From Fulvia fulva (taxonomy: Eukaryota; Ascomycota; Dothideomycetes; Mycosphaerellales; Mycosphaerellaceae), in the NCBI RefSeq assembly GCF_020509005.1, contig NC_063018.1:1550001-1614000 (forward strand): DNA of 64,000 bases, given 5' to 3'. Shown here piece after piece: positions 12,361 through 23,355 of this stretch (positions are counted from its first letter, which is position 1; every line of letters starts with the position of its first letter). The notes beneath the pieces were generated by a model that had not been told where the DNA came from, did not search any database, and worked only from the letters and a program-made list of their open reading frames with translations. Position numbers and translations under genes: made by a program.

Positions 12361-12847
12361 GTAATATTAAAGTTTAGGTGCGGGCCGCAAGGTGGAGGTC
12401 TAGGTGGTTTTGCTTTCTAGAATAAAGACTCACAACTCTTGTAGCCCTGGAACCGATAGGAACAAGACGCTCATAATTGATACCTCTCCCCAGTAGGGAA
12501 TCAAGCACTTGAGCGCAAATGAGGGCCACAAAGCGCCAGTGCGGCACTCGAAATGTGTCCCACGACTTCACTCGATCTGCTTGGAGAGAGTACAGCGATC
12601 CTCTTCTGGCCCTATTTCCTGCTCGCGAGAGCAGCAGTCTAGATTTACCGCGCAGTGCCAGCATACCTAAAACCCACTGCACGAGAGTCTGGATAGGAAC
12701 ATCCTCCGGCCACGATGCATTTGTGCAATGTAAGTATGTACCTCGGAAGCACTGGAGGCAGAGGCATGCGAACGCATTTCACTTGAGCTGATGGCCTAAC
12801 CTTTTCGTCTTGCGATTCTTCTCTGTGCTCTAGGAGTCTCGGCCAGG
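12361..12847. other. Upstream region of the GMC oxidoreductase gene
   Basis: Host-like composition with no recognisable coding sequence. Two overlapping open frames here (one on each strand, about 90-100 codons) have no domain features and I do not treat them as genes. The promoter should lie here, but no clear TATA box is evident. Confidence 0.45.
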
Positions 12848-14849
12848 ATGGTGTTCCTAGCCCTGGCGGCTACTGTGACTTTTCTGAGCTCCTGCTTGCT
12901 GCATGTCTTTGCTGCATCAACGCCAGCAGAATATGACTACGTAATCGTGGGCGGTGGAGTCACGGGCTTGGTGGTGACCAGCCGTCTCAGCGAAGATGCC
13001 AATGGTACAGTGCTCCTCGTTGAGGACCCGACAACAGAGAGCTAATGTGGCCTGCCACAGTGACCGTACTTGTTATTGAGAGCGGCGAGTCGGTCGACAC
13101 TGATGGCACGATGATTCCATACAAGGCCAACGATCTGACTGCAAGCGCTGGCCTTACCTGGTCTGATCTTAAGACTCAGCCCGAGCCCGCATCCGGCAAC
13201 TCTACATTCAATGTATCTGTGGCCAAAGTTCTGGGAGGGGGCTCTGTCATTAATGGCATGGTGTACGATCGTGGCTCCCCTGCTGACTACGATGCCTGGG
13301 AAGCACTTGGAAACGAAGGGTGGGGTTGGGATGGCGTGCTGCCCTACTTCAAGAAAGGTACAGTGACCAGAGAACCCGAAGCGGACGCGAAGGTTATGAA
13401 TCTTCCACTGATTTGCAACACGCACAGGCACCACTTTCCAAGCTCCATCCGCAGAAGTCGCTGATAGCTTCAACATCACCTGGGATCCCGAAGTATATGG
13501 AAGCGGCCCGCTGGCCGTGAGCATCAGCGACACGCAGTATCCCGACATCAAGGGTTACTGGGATGCGTGGAAAGCCACTGGAGTTCATGTGCCGATCGAC
13601 GGAAATAGTGGCGAAGCATATGGACCTTCATGGTATCCTAATACTATGGACAAGAACACAGGCCGCCGAGCTCATGCACGATATGCCTACATCGACCCTG
13701 TCGCTCAGCGCAGCAACTTGGAGATCCTCACTCAGACCACAGTCGAGAAAGTGATCCTCGAGAGCGATACCAACACTGCGACTGGCGTACGGGTCATCAA
13801 CCACATCGACAATCGAACTTCAGTTATCAAAGCCAGGAAAGAGGTCATACTTGCCGCCGGTGCCGTTCAGACGCCGAAGCTCTTGCAGCTTAGTGGTGTC
13901 AGACCAAGAGCAATCCTCGAGTCTGCCGCAGTAGATGTGAAGGTTGAGCTCGATGCCGTCGGTTCGAATTTCCAGGACCATCCCTACGCTACTGTGTAAG
14001 AGAATAAGCGCTTGCAACTCTCCTCACAGCACACTGACATTGTCACGGCATCTTCAACACATCTACCACCTCTTTCCCGACTTCCAACTCGTTGGCGACC
14101 AATGCGACGTTCAATGCTACTGCCTGGGCAGAGTATGAAGCGAACAAGACCGGGTAAGTGCACATTGCCGATCTCAGCAGTAGTCGATGGCTAGATCAAC
14201 GTGGACTGATATTTGCGTAGGCCCTACACCTACGCCCGTGTTCATCTCGTTGCCAGATATGGCCTCAAATGCCAGCTCTGTGGCGGCCAGTCTCAACAGC
14301 CAGGAAGAAACACTGTACCTCCCCAACATCTACAAGACGGACCCTAAGCTGCTGCAAGGCTTCAAGGCTCAGAAAGCCATCATCGCCGGCCTCTTCACGC
14401 GGTATGATGCCGCTGTAGCAGAGTTTCCCGTACCCGCAGATGGCACATACGGCCTTGTCGGAGTTGAAAGGCCACTCTCTGGAGGCACCGTCTACATCAA
14501 CGCCGCGAATCCCACTGGACCCCCAGATATCACCTACAACGCATTTGTCAACCCCATCGATCGCATGATCATGGCTATTGGTCTTCGCTTCTTCCGTACG
14601 GTCTGGGCTCGACCTGAGCTGGAGAAGTTCTGGATCTCTGGAACAGTGCCGGGCGCGCAGTATACGTCAGACGAAGAGATCTACACGGCATTGCTGGCGC
14701 AATCTTCGTTGTCACCGACACTGGCGCATGCTTCTGGGAGTTGTCCGATGATGCCGGAGAAAATTGGCGGTTGTGTGAGCGATACGTTGCTTGTGTATAA
14801 TTCCGAGCGACTTTCTGTGGTCGATGCGTCGATCATCTCCATCATTCCG

Positions 14850-15345
14850 CCGAAGGCGGTCTATAAGAAGCAGCCAGGAGCCGGACAGCGCAGCGTTGAT
14901 TGGACGAGCGTTAGCGAGCTTCAATCACGCTAGCTGTCCGGGAAGTGGCTACGATTAGCTAAATCTATAGGGGTGGGGCTCGCCGAGCTTGCGAGGCGAC
15001 TACACTACCCCGTAGATAAAGATACACCGCGCAGCACCGTAGCGACGTATAAGCCTACGAACACTCGAGCGGAGGTCGCTAAGCCTAGCGGAGCGGAAGA
15101 AACACCTCGCGTAGCCGGCCCGGCGAGAGCAAAGGGGGGCTCTAGGGGGTCTCCCCCGAAAACAAAGAGGCGAATCTGCACTTTACTAGGTTAAGAAACA
15201 GATTGCGCCCGAGCAGTCGATGCGGCAGTAGATACGACAGTCGATGCGGCAGTAGATACGATAGTCGATACGGTAGTAGATAGATTAAACAAAGAGCCTT
15301 CGTCGGAGTCTACGAGGCTTGGCTCTGCCGCCTCGCAGCACATTT
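14850..15345. mobile_element. 496-bp insertion in the last exon of the GMC gene
   Basis: The insertion separates SIISIIP from SQHLQAT, which are adjacent in GMC proteins. TTCCG occurs at 14845-14849 and again at 15346-15350, consistent with a 5-bp target duplication, and removing one copy plus the insert restores the frame. It has no obvious terminal inverted repeats or coding capacity, contains a GC-rich part and a 24-bp tandem array (15216-15287), and its 3' part shows TA-rich, CA-poor composition. Family unknown; a non-autonomous element is the best guess. Confidence 0.7.
15216..15287. repeat. 24-bp tandem repeat, 3 copies
   Basis: Units start GTCGATGCGGCAGTAGATAC. The third copy differs by changes such as GCGGCAG to ACGGTAG, which look like RIP transitions. 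The array lies inside the insertion that breaks the GMC gene. Confidence 0.85.
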
Positions 15346-15422
15346 TTCCGAGTCAACATCTACAGGCGACAGCGTACATGATTGGGGAGAAGGCGGCGGA
15401 TCTGATTAAGGCGAGGGCATAG

Positions 15423-16852
15423 GTCTTGACAGCGAATACTCCGAAGCAACAGCAGCAATTTTGACGCGCTCCTCGTTCGTGGATCGAGCGGTTATACTCA
15501 GCTTCTGTTTCAAAAGACGTAGACTGTCCGTGAGCCCTATACACGCGCAACAGCATCCAGCTTCAACCACACGACATCGAGCGGCATCTCTACGGGCGTA
15601 CCTTGTTGCTGGAACAGATGTAGAGCTAAGCCAGACCGAGGATGTTCTACACCACCTCCACTTCGTGGCGTGAGCAGCTCTCGTCTCGACTGCACCCTCT
15701 GTGCCTGCCTCGTCGCGTGCTGCGAGTTCAAAGTCACCTTCTACTTCAGGCGCCAAAGCCGGCTAAACAGCTTCGATGGCGTGGACCTACTAACAACATC
15801 TCCTCTCTGACTGGCGCGAGGCACGGCCAGCAGGCAGATACTAGTCGGCAAGTCCGTTGCTGCTATTCGGTAAGTGGTACGGTTAGCTATCGTAATCTCC
15901 TGCTTTATTCTAGATCTTTCGATATCCCGAGTATTAAACATTGCACCTCGTAGACCTCTAGTATCTTTGTCTTCCGCGCACTCGAGCCGGCAACGAGTAG
16001 GAGGGGGGGCTTACGAGGCAGGAGTAGGGGCCCCGCCGATGTGCCCTCCCCGAGGCGCAACGGCGACGTGCAAGATAGCCGCTGTCTTGCTTAGTTACTC
16101 GTACAGTAGTAAATAGGCGCTTTGTAAACGCAAGATTACAGTGTACGTGCCGAATAGCAAAGCGTATTTGCCGACTAGTATCTGCCGGTCAGCAGCGCTT
16201 AACGTTCTACATGAAGACAAGCGTCATCTTGGCAAGGCTTCGGACGAGTCTTTGATTGCTTCTACGAAAGAAAGTTATCTTAGTTAGCGCTACGTCCCTT
16301 TGCATTTTCGTTGACAAATCTATTCACCCCTAGTTATAGGGCTTTAAGCTAGACTACGTTCACAAAATTGCCTGTGCAAGCTATGCAGCGACAGACCGGA
16401 CTAGTTATACTCTGTCGTTCTTAAGCAACGTTCAAAACTTAGATAAGGCCTCCGCACTGACTTGGACCGATAAAAGGTGCAAAGGGATGGCCGAGGTCGT
16501 TACCGTTGTAGGCAAGTTCTGCTGACAGCGGGGTGTGCGGGATTGCTTCTAGCTTTCAGGCCTGCGACACCTATCTCTCGGCCCCGGCCAATGGCGGCAC
16601 TGAATTTCAGAGAAGATCCTTTCGCAGGTCGTTTGCAAGGAGCATCCAACGATCCGAGCCAGCACACGATCCAACCATGTGGGAGTGGGCGGCGCGATAA
16701 CACCGTCTCGACCTTCCTCCCTGCCACGCACGGTCCCTTCATCAGAATACCGCGGCCGTGTGTCGCGTGGTCCTCAGCCAACCTACCTCCATCTCCCTCC
16801 CCACCCCTCGTTATTCGTCGAGGAGCGCGCATCTTTCTAGACCACCACCGTG
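15423..16852. other. Intergenic region between the GMC gene and the POT transporter
   Basis: Mixed composition: host-like at 15423-15850, a short RIP-like stretch about 15,850-16,350, then host-like 5' flank of the transporter. Open frames at 15,350-15,950 and 16,477-16,860 overlap on both strands, have no domain features and are judged non-coding. 16,480-16,852 is probably promoter and 5' UTR of the transporter. Confidence 0.5.
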
Positions 16853-18787
16853 ATGGGTGAGTACAACACCATTCGGCCACGCTCGCCGTGGTAATGACTG
16901 ACAGTGTGTCACAGCGAGTAAGGACGCCATTTCCAGCGATGTCCGGGACTCACTGTCTCCCTCTGGAGAGGAGGACAGAAAAGCTTCGGCCGAGATTAAT
17001 CTCTACCATGATGCTCTGGCTGCAGCTGGAGACTACCAGGGCAAGCCAACAGAGGTCGAGCTCAAGACTCTTCGACGAGTTCCAGGCAAGATGCCTACCA
17101 TCGCCTACCTCATCTGTACAGTGGAGTTCTGCGAGCGGGCGTCCTACTATGGTGTCCAACAGCTCATCGGCAACTTCGTGAATCGGCCGCTACCTGAAGG
17201 TGGCAATGGGTACGGAGCTCCTCCAAGAGGCACACAAGAGACTGCTGGTGCGCTGGGTCTTGGCGGTGTCAAGGCCAATGCTGTCTCGCAGTCCTTCTCC
17301 ATGCTTGTGTACGTCCTGCCCGTCCTCTTCGGATGGCTCGCGGATACCCGTGTTGGTCGCTTCAAGCTCATCTGCTGGGGTGTGTTGGCCTTCGGTGTTG
17401 CCCACGTCCTCATGTGCGTCTCTGCCGCGAAGCCGCTGCTCGCGGACGGCAGCGCTGTGACGCCGTACCTGCTCTCGCTCTACATTCTGGCAATCGGTGC
17501 TGGTAAGTGCTCCCGGTGCAAACACATTGCTTCGCGTGCTGACTGTCTTCTTCAGCGATGTTCAAGCCCAACGTGTCCCCCCTCCTGCTGGACCAGATGG
17601 TCACCCGAGTGCCGAAGGTCGTCACAGCCAAGAATGGCGAAACAGTGATCGAAGACCCCGAGGCGACAACAGAGAGAGTCATGTTGTGGTTCTATCTCCT
17701 GATCAACGTTGGAGGTTTCATGGGGGTTGCAACGACCTACGCCGAGAAGTACGTCGGATTCTGGCTGGCATTTCTGCTCCCACTGCTACTATACCTGCCT
17801 TTGCCACTTCTTCTCTGGTTCCTTAAGCCACGCCTGGTCCACCACCCACCTGGAGGTAACGAACTCGGCCGCGTGTTCAGAATAATCGCAGTGTCTTTGC
17901 GCCGTGGTGGGCTCAGCAAGATTGGAAGACACGGATTCTGGGATCTCGCTAAGCCAAGCAACATTGCCGCGGCCGGTCTTAGCATTCAGACCTCATGGAA
18001 CGACGAGTTCGTTGAGGATGTGAGACGTGCATTCCAGGCCACTGGAATGTTCTGTTTCTTTCCAATCCAGTACCTCAACGACAACGGTATCGGCGGCGCA
18101 GCGGGCTACCTGTCTACTATGTTGACAACCAACGGTGTCCCCAACGACGTCGTCCAGAACTTCAACAGCTTGAGCATCATCCTCGCCATCCCAGTCTTCA
18201 ACTATGGAATCTATCCGTTCTTCCGCAAAGTGAAGTTTCACTACGGACCTGTGTCTCGTATTGTCACTGGTCTCGCTATGTCTACCATTGGCGGCGTGGG
18301 TTACACCGTGCTGAACTACTACGCCTACCAGCAGTCTCCCTGCGGCGACTATGGCTCAACCGACTGCACTGTCGGCACTGGCGTTGCTCCTATTACCATT
18401 TGGTGGATGGCTATACCATACGGCCTCGGCGGTATCTCTGAGATTCTCGTCAACGTCCCAGCTTACGGTATCGCGTACTCCCGCGCACCGGCTAACATGA
18501 GAGGCTTGGTCTCGGCCATGAACTTGTTCAACACCGGAGTCGCATACGCCATCGGCTTGGCCTGCTCTTCAGTCATTCGCGATCCTTACCTCACTTGGGA
18601 TTTTGGTGGTGTCGCTATTGCTGGTGCTATCCTGACTGTCGTCTTTTATGTCTTGTTCCGACATATCGACAAGGAGGAATACACGCTTAATGATGCCGAG
18701 GAGAACGCTGTGTCAAGGAAGCTTTCGGTTAACCCAAATGACCCTGTGATGTCAATGGATCCGGAGAAGACGATCTCGACGATCTAA
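16853..18787 (+). CDS. Proton-dependent oligopeptide transporter (POT/PTR2 family)
   Basis: Plasma-membrane proton-coupled uptake of di-/tripeptides. Three exons: 16853-16856 (only ATGG), 16915-17502 and 17556-18787; the joined CDS is 1,824 nt, 607 aa, normal for fungal PTR2. The 4-nt first exon is inferred because GTGAGT follows it and the joined frame gives MASKDAIS and a hydrophilic N-tail; without it, the frame opens only inside the conserved part. Family marks: CTVEFCERASYYGVQ in helix 1, a GWLADTRVGRFK loop, FKPNVSPLL, and the PTR2 signature FYLLINVGGFMGV near residue 245. About 12 hydrophobic segments are visible. The C-tail is short and charged. Both introns have good GT-AG ends. It appears intact and is flanked downstream by transposon DNA from 19,059. 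Confidence 0.93.
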
Positions 18788-19058
18788 GCTTCGGTCGATA
18801 GCAATAGCAAAAAGCAACACGTTATACAAGTTTGATGTTCACGCTTTCCTTGTGTGGCGGTAGTTCTAAAAAAGTGATATAGACGTTAACGTATAGGAAC
18901 ATCCTGACCTTAATCCTACGAAACGTATTACTATAGCGACCAGAGGACGTAACCCTAGGTAGGTAAAGTCAGGTAATAGATACTAGGACACCATTCGAAT
19001 TACGATAATCTTAGTACTTAAAGTCGTTAAATTTATCAAAGAGTAGTAGAGTAATATA
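18788..19058. other. 3' flank of the transporter, grading into RIP-type DNA
   Basis: Host-like for about 90 bp after the stop codon, then low in CA/TG. No gene. The edge of the pogo fragment is at 19,059 after a TA dinucleotide. Confidence 0.5.
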
Positions 19059-19746
19059 ACGTGCTTTACTACCGAGCGGGCTATACTACCGAGCGGGCCA
19101 CTTTTGCTAAGAACTGTACCACTTCTATAGATATAGCTATATAACCACTATTATAGCGTATATTGTCTTCAAACGAGGCCAAACTGACCTTAGCTATCTA
19201 GGCCACGAAACGCGACGCGACAATCACGAATCGACTTGCTATAAAGGTATACGACGCGTCTCGAACTATACTAGGGTATTAATTGAATAGACGACCTCCT
19301 CGTAGTGACTACGAGCCTAATTCAAAGAAGCTTATAGAGCTAGAAGAGAGGGTGATACTTAAGTATATACTCGAGCTAGATCTTAGAGGTTTCCCGCTAT
19401 TAAAGGCTAGTATACGAGTAATAGCCAATTTATTACTATAAGAGAAGGGTCTTAAGCCCGCTAGTCTTAATTAGACAGACAGGTTTATTAGGCGGTACCG
19501 TGAGCTAAAGGTTTATATAACACGTAGATACGATCGTTAGCGAGCCCTAATAGAAGATCTAGACGTAATCGAGATGTAGTTCTTACTTATACGTAATATA
19601 AAGGAGAAGTATAGCATCCTTAACTAGGACACCTATAACTTCGACGAGATAGGGTTTATAATAGGTGTCATTACGTCTTAGAGCGTCATTACGGGTTTAG
19701 AAAGGCGTAGTAGAAAGAGGAAGGTTGTTTAATAGGGTAATAGAGA
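19059..19746 (+). mobile_element. 5' part of a pogo/Fot1-type DNA transposon, truncated
   Basis: Begins with the same inverted-repeat end as the two complete copies (ACGTGCTTTACTACCGAGCG, with the ACCGAGCGGGC motif twice). Read forward it encodes the N-terminal helix-turn-helix region (PPRSDYEPNSKKLIELEERV) and the first catalytic stretch with YNFDEIGFIIGV, where Asp starts the DDE/DDD triad. Similarity stops near 19,746, about 20 bp before the 3' tail of the LINE. In-frame TAG codons show decay. Confidence 0.8.
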
Positions 19747-19765
19747 GGGAGTAGAGAGATGGCGT

Positions 19766-20082
19766 ATTAGATAGATAGATAGATGATTCATTTACCCGTT
19801 GTGGTGCCCTCCGGCCCATGCGGGTTTATGTCTATATATGTTACTGCATAAGGTAGGAAACCTATTCCTAGGTAAAAACCTCCTCTCCTTCTCTAATAGC
19901 TTCCTTGCCATGAGTTCTCAGTTTTCCTTCCATTAGGGTGCACTAGTGTCATAGTGGTTAGCCTCTGACTACCTTGTCTGCAACCCTAGAGTTGTCCCCC
20001 TCTTCCTGCTCTCCTCCTCCTTCTTTCTCTCCTCAATCCATCTCTCTGTTTCCCTAGTAAGAGAGAACTGCTCCAAAAATCC
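19766..20082 (-). other. LINE 3' UTR with ATCT-repeat tail
   Basis: After the ORF2 stop comes about 300 bp of non-coding sequence ending in ATCATCTATCTATCTATCTA on the minus strand. The sequence GGGCACCACAACGGGTAAAT before the tail aligns with the 3' end of the RIP-degraded LINE at 33,130-33,178, which ends in the same repeat. Short tandem repeats instead of poly-A are known for several fungal LINEs. Confidence 0.75.
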
Positions 20083-23000
20083 TTAGTGGATGATCCACCT
20101 TGTAATTCTCTGGAGGTCTCCCTTATTGCTGATCATGGCTTGGAAGTTTCTGTTCCTTGCCCTTGCCCTCCATTCACCTCTCCCTGTACTCCATTCTTTG
20201 CAAACCAGAAGTCTATGTTCGACATTCTGGGACAGGTAGCCGCATGGGCAACTCTTGTCTTCGATACCTGGGACTTTTCTCTGATGCAGGTATGCCCTGA
20301 CTCCGATGTGTTCAGAGCGGATTTGTATTGCTATGCTTGCTTCTGACCTGGTCAGGTCTGAGTACAGTAGGTAGTTGTGGCTACCAAACTGTTGGAGTGC
20401 CTTTGGGGTTCCTGGCCTCTGTGGGGTTCTTGTCCATTCAGTCTTCCAGAGGAGTCCTGCCATCCTTTCAGCTAGAGACTGTTGCTTCTTCCCTTGGCTG
20501 GCTGCTGATCCTCTCCCTTGAGCCCTTCTGTCCTGTTCCTGCTGGGCTAGGTGCAGCTGTTCTGTTAGTTCTTTGAACTTCTGCAGGTCCTGCTGCTTCT
20601 GTGGGGCTGGATTGGGTCTTGCTTGTCTGTGCCTTCTTGTGCACTGGCTCCTGATTTTGTTGACTGCCTTCTGGATTACTAGCTGGGCTGGGTATGCAGA
20701 CGTCTTTCCTGCATACTGGTATCTCAACCCTTGAAGGTAGAGCTTGGCTGGTGGGGAGCCAGACTCCATTTCGACCACCCTTGTTGGAGTTGACTTGTAT
20801 GCTCCAAGCACCTTTTTCAGACAGGAGGCTTGGGCTCTGCTGATGGGATCTGCAATTCTCTTTGGGATCTTGTCTTGGGCTGACCAGATCTGGGCTCCAT
20901 ATAGCATGGCTGGCTTCACAATGGCCTTGTACATAACCTTTGCTTTCGCAAATGTGGCTCCCCATGTGGAGGCTGTAAGCCTGTCAATTGATTGCCTGTT
21001 GTTGTCTGCTCTTGCCTGTGCTTTCTTGACCTGTGGTCCCCAGCTGAGCTTTGGATCCATCCATATTCCTAGCACCCTTAATTCACTTGAGGGTTCTGTT
21101 GTGTGTCCCTGAATAGTGATTGGGGCTTGCATATTGTGTCTGTTTCTGGCTCTACTGAAGTGGATGAGTTGATACTTCTCTGGGGCAAATCTGGCTCCAT
21201 GTTTCCTGGCCCATTCCTCACATTCCTTGTGTTTCTTCTGCAAGATTCTGCAGTTCTCTTCTGTGCTGTCTGACCAGGCTAGGATGTTTGTGTCATCTAC
21301 AAACCCTGAGGCTGATGTGTTTCTGGAGTTTAGCTTTGCTGGCAGGTCTGCCATAAAGAGGAGAAACAGGATTGGAGACATTGTTGATCCCTGTGGGATT
21401 CCTGTCTCTGTAGGCATGCTGTCAGATTTGTATCTGCCCAGTCTTAGTCTTGTGGTTCTGCCTCTGAGGAAGGACTGGATAAACTGGACTGTCCAGTTAG
21501 GGATAGCCTTCTGTTTCAGGATGTGGATCAGCCTCTGGTGTGAGACATTGTCAAAGGCTCCTGATATGTCTAGTGAGAGGAGTGTGGCTGCTTTGTTGTT
21601 CCCAAAGTGCCATAGGGTCTTGATCTGCTCTGTGATAAGTTCCACAGCTGTTAGTGTTGATCTTTGTTTCCTGCCTCCCATCTGTTCTTCAGGAAGGATT
21701 CCATGTTCTTCAGCTAGGTTTGTCAGCCTTTCTGCTATGATCTTTTCCAGGAGTTTGCCTAGTGTGTTGAGCAAGGCAATAGGTCTGTATGCCTTTAGCT
21801 TTGTGTAGTCCTCTTTCTGTGGTTTTCTCAAGACCACAGTCAGTGACTCCTTGAAGTGTTTAGGGCAGTGTCCTTGGGCCATGCACTGTGAAAAGATGTT
21901 TGACAGTGCAGGGGAGATCTGGTCCTTGCATATCTTAATGAACAAGTTTGGAATCCCATCTGGTCCTGGGGCCTTGTTTCCTGAGAGTGTCTTAATGATG
22001 CTCTTGATCTCTCCCTCTCCCACTGTGCAGGATTGCTCTAGTGGTGTTGGATACACACTGCCCTCCAGATCCTGCAGGTCAGCTTCTACCTGTGTGCCAA
22101 AGAAATGTTTCCCCAATGCCTGTGCCTTTCCTGGGAGAGTGTGTTGGATTACTCCTTCCTGGTCTTCAATGTTTGGAAACTGGGGCAGCATGTTTCTGTC
22201 CTGTGTGGGTTGTCTTGCCCACTTTGCTAGTTTCCACATCTTCTCAGGATTCTGGGTAATGGATCCAACTGTTGACCTCCACTCCAGCATCTTGTCCCTC
22301 TTGATCTGGGCCTTCTTGTCTCTGGTTGCCTGGTTGTATCTGTCCCATGCTTCCTGGGAGTGGCTCTGGGTAAGGGCTCTCCTGGCCTGCCTGGCTGCCT
22401 TGACCTTCTCTGAGCATTCCTTTGTCCAGAATGTCTTCTGGTACAGTGACTGTTTCTTTTCTCTGGTGTGGGCTGCCGCAGTTTCCTGCATTGTTCTAAC
22501 CAGTTCTGCCACTGCTTGGTCTATGTCTAAGGCTGTTTCCAGTCTCCTGGTCTCTAGTCCAGCTAGCTTCTGTTCCAGGTCTTGTCTGATCTGTTCCCAG
22601 TTGGCTGCCTTCCAGGCCAGCTGAGGTTCTAGGTCTCCTTCCTGCTGTGTCTGTGTTTCAAACTCCACCTGAATTGGGAGGTGATCTGATGAGGACTCCA
22701 AGTCCTGGTTAACCCAGCATCTGGTGACCTTCTGCTGCAGGTCATGTGATGCAAAGCACAGGTCAATGGTGCTTGAGCTTGCTCGCTGTGACCAGATAGT
22801 TAGGCCCTTTGGGGTAACTAGGTGCATGTTGTTGCTTTGGGTAGTGGAGAGGAGTCTGTTAGCTAGGAAGTGATGGGCAGGTGCAAAGTCTGATCCCCAT
22901 GTAGGATGGTGCAAGTTGAAGTCTCCCAGCACGATGTGTTGGGAGTCACTCTGCAGGATGTCTGGCAGCTGTTGTAGTGTGCCCAGCTGGGTGCTGCTTC

Positions 23001-23355
23001 TGGAGCTGGGGGGTGGGTTGTATACACTGTGGATGTGGATGCTGCCTTGGTTGGTGTTGAGTCTGACTGAGGTGATGTCTCCCCCTTCCTGTTGGATTTG
23101 TTCCCAGCTGTCTGTTGCCATCTCTTTGCTGATGTACATGCATGTTCTAGGGGTGCCTTGTTTGGCTAGGAGTGTGTGATACCTTGGGTCGTTAGCAGTA
23201 GATGGTCTGTTAGATTTGCTGTTGATCCAAGGTTCCTGGACTGCAATAACTAGGTGTTTCTTTGGGTCCAGTGCTTGGAGAAAGCTTCTCTGGACCTTGT
23301 GCTGGCTTTTGTTGACGTTGTACTGGATAGTGGTAAGATTAGGTGTCTCAATCAT
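20083..23355 (-). CDS. LINE ORF2: AP-type endonuclease and reverse transcriptase
   Basis: 1090 aa. The endonuclease spans residues about 8-232: YNVNK, E41 in QEPW, D145/N147 in VLGDFNLHHPTWG, and S223-D-H in SSDHLPI, all catalytic positions present. RT spans about 440-720: KAPGPDGIPN (461), AYRPIALLNTLGKLLEKII (522), LLSLDISGAFDN (D596), GIPQGSTMSPILF (652) and the active site FVDD (685-688). The C-terminus has a Cys/His cluster, CPCGYLSQNVEHRLLVC, near 1040. I see no RNase H domain, which some Tad1-clade elements have. The start ATG overlaps the ORF1 stop (ATGA), so ORF2 may be made by termination-reinitiation. All catalytic residues are intact, so the protein could be active if expressed. 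Confidence 0.9.
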   Translation of the reverse strand: MIETPNLTTIQYNVNKSQHKVQRSFLQALDPKKHLVIAVQEPWINSKSNRPSTANDPRYHTLLAKQGTPRTCMYISKEMATDSWEQIQQEGGDITSVRLNTNQGSIHIHSVYNPPPSSRSSTQLGTLQQLPDILQSDSQHIVLGDFNLHHPTWGSDFAPAHHFLANRLLSTTQSNNMHLVTPKGLTIWSQRASSSTIDLCFASHDLQQKVTRCWVNQDLESSSDHLPIQVEFETQTQQEGDLEPQLAWKAANWEQIRQDLEQKLAGLETRRLETALDIDQAVAELVRTMQETAAAHTREKKQSLYQKTFWTKECSEKVKAARQARRALTQSHSQEAWDRYNQATRDKKAQIKRDKMLEWRSTVGSITQNPEKMWKLAKWARQPTQDRNMLPQFPNIEDQEGVIQHTLPGKAQALGKHFFGTQVEADLQDLEGSVYPTPLEQSCTVGEGEIKSIIKTLSGNKAPGPDGIPNLFIKICKDQISPALSNIFSQCMAQGHCPKHFKESLTVVLRKPQKEDYTKLKAYRPIALLNTLGKLLEKIIAERLTNLAEEHGILPEEQMGGRKQRSTLTAVELITEQIKTLWHFGNNKAATLLSLDISGAFDNVSHQRLIHILKQKAIPNWTVQFIQSFLRGRTTRLRLGRYKSDSMPTETGIPQGSTMSPILFLLFMADLPAKLNSRNTSASGFVDDTNILAWSDSTEENCRILQKKHKECEEWARKHGARFAPEKYQLIHFSRARNRHNMQAPITIQGHTTEPSSELRVLGIWMDPKLSWGPQVKKAQARADNNRQSIDRLTASTWGATFAKAKVMYKAIVKPAMLYGAQIWSAQDKIPKRIADPISRAQASCLKKVLGAYKSTPTRVVEMESGSPPAKLYLQGLRYQYAGKTSAYPAQLVIQKAVNKIRSQCTRRHRQARPNPAPQKQQDLQKFKELTEQLHLAQQEQDRRAQGRGSAASQGKKQQSLAERMAGLLWKTEWTRTPQRPGTPKALQQFGSHNYLLYSDLTRSEASIAIQIRSEHIGVRAYLHQRKVPGIEDKSCPCGYLSQNVEHRLLVCKEWSTGRGEWRARARNRNFQAMISNKGDLQRITRWIIH

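Larger units (their letters stand above)
12848..15422 (+). pseudogene. GMC-family oxidoreductase (aryl-alcohol oxidase/dehydrogenase type), disrupted
   Basis: GMC enzymes are FAD flavoproteins that oxidise alcohols or sugars, often secreted. Exon 1 (12848-13004) encodes a signal peptide ending near LLHVFAAS, then the FAD motif YDYVIVGGGVTG. Exon 2 (13061-13357) has GMC signature 1 (GGGSVINGMVYDRGS); exon 3 (13428-13995) has signature 2 (GAVQTPKLLQLSG). The next intron should end at 14048, after a CACTGAC branch site, but reads GG instead of AG. Exon 4 is 14049-14153. With canonical sites the exon 4/5 junction (14154-14220) does not keep frame; an AG at 14193-14194 would. The last exon reaches the first catalytic His (HASGSCPMM) and VVDASIIS, where 496 bp are inserted (14850-15345). 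The true C-terminus, SQHLQATAYMIGEKAADLIK with the second catalytic His, resumes at 15351 and stops at 15420-15422. The gene is probably dead. Confidence 0.8.

Noticed and set aside
12374..12791. Two overlapping 90-102-codon frames upstream of the GMC gene
   Set aside because: Opposite strands over the same DNA, no domain or signal features, and positioned where the promoter should be.
15353..16880. Several 60-127-codon frames between the GMC gene and the transporter
   Set aside because: They overlap on both strands, lack motifs and sit in GMC 3' sequence or the transporter 5' flank.
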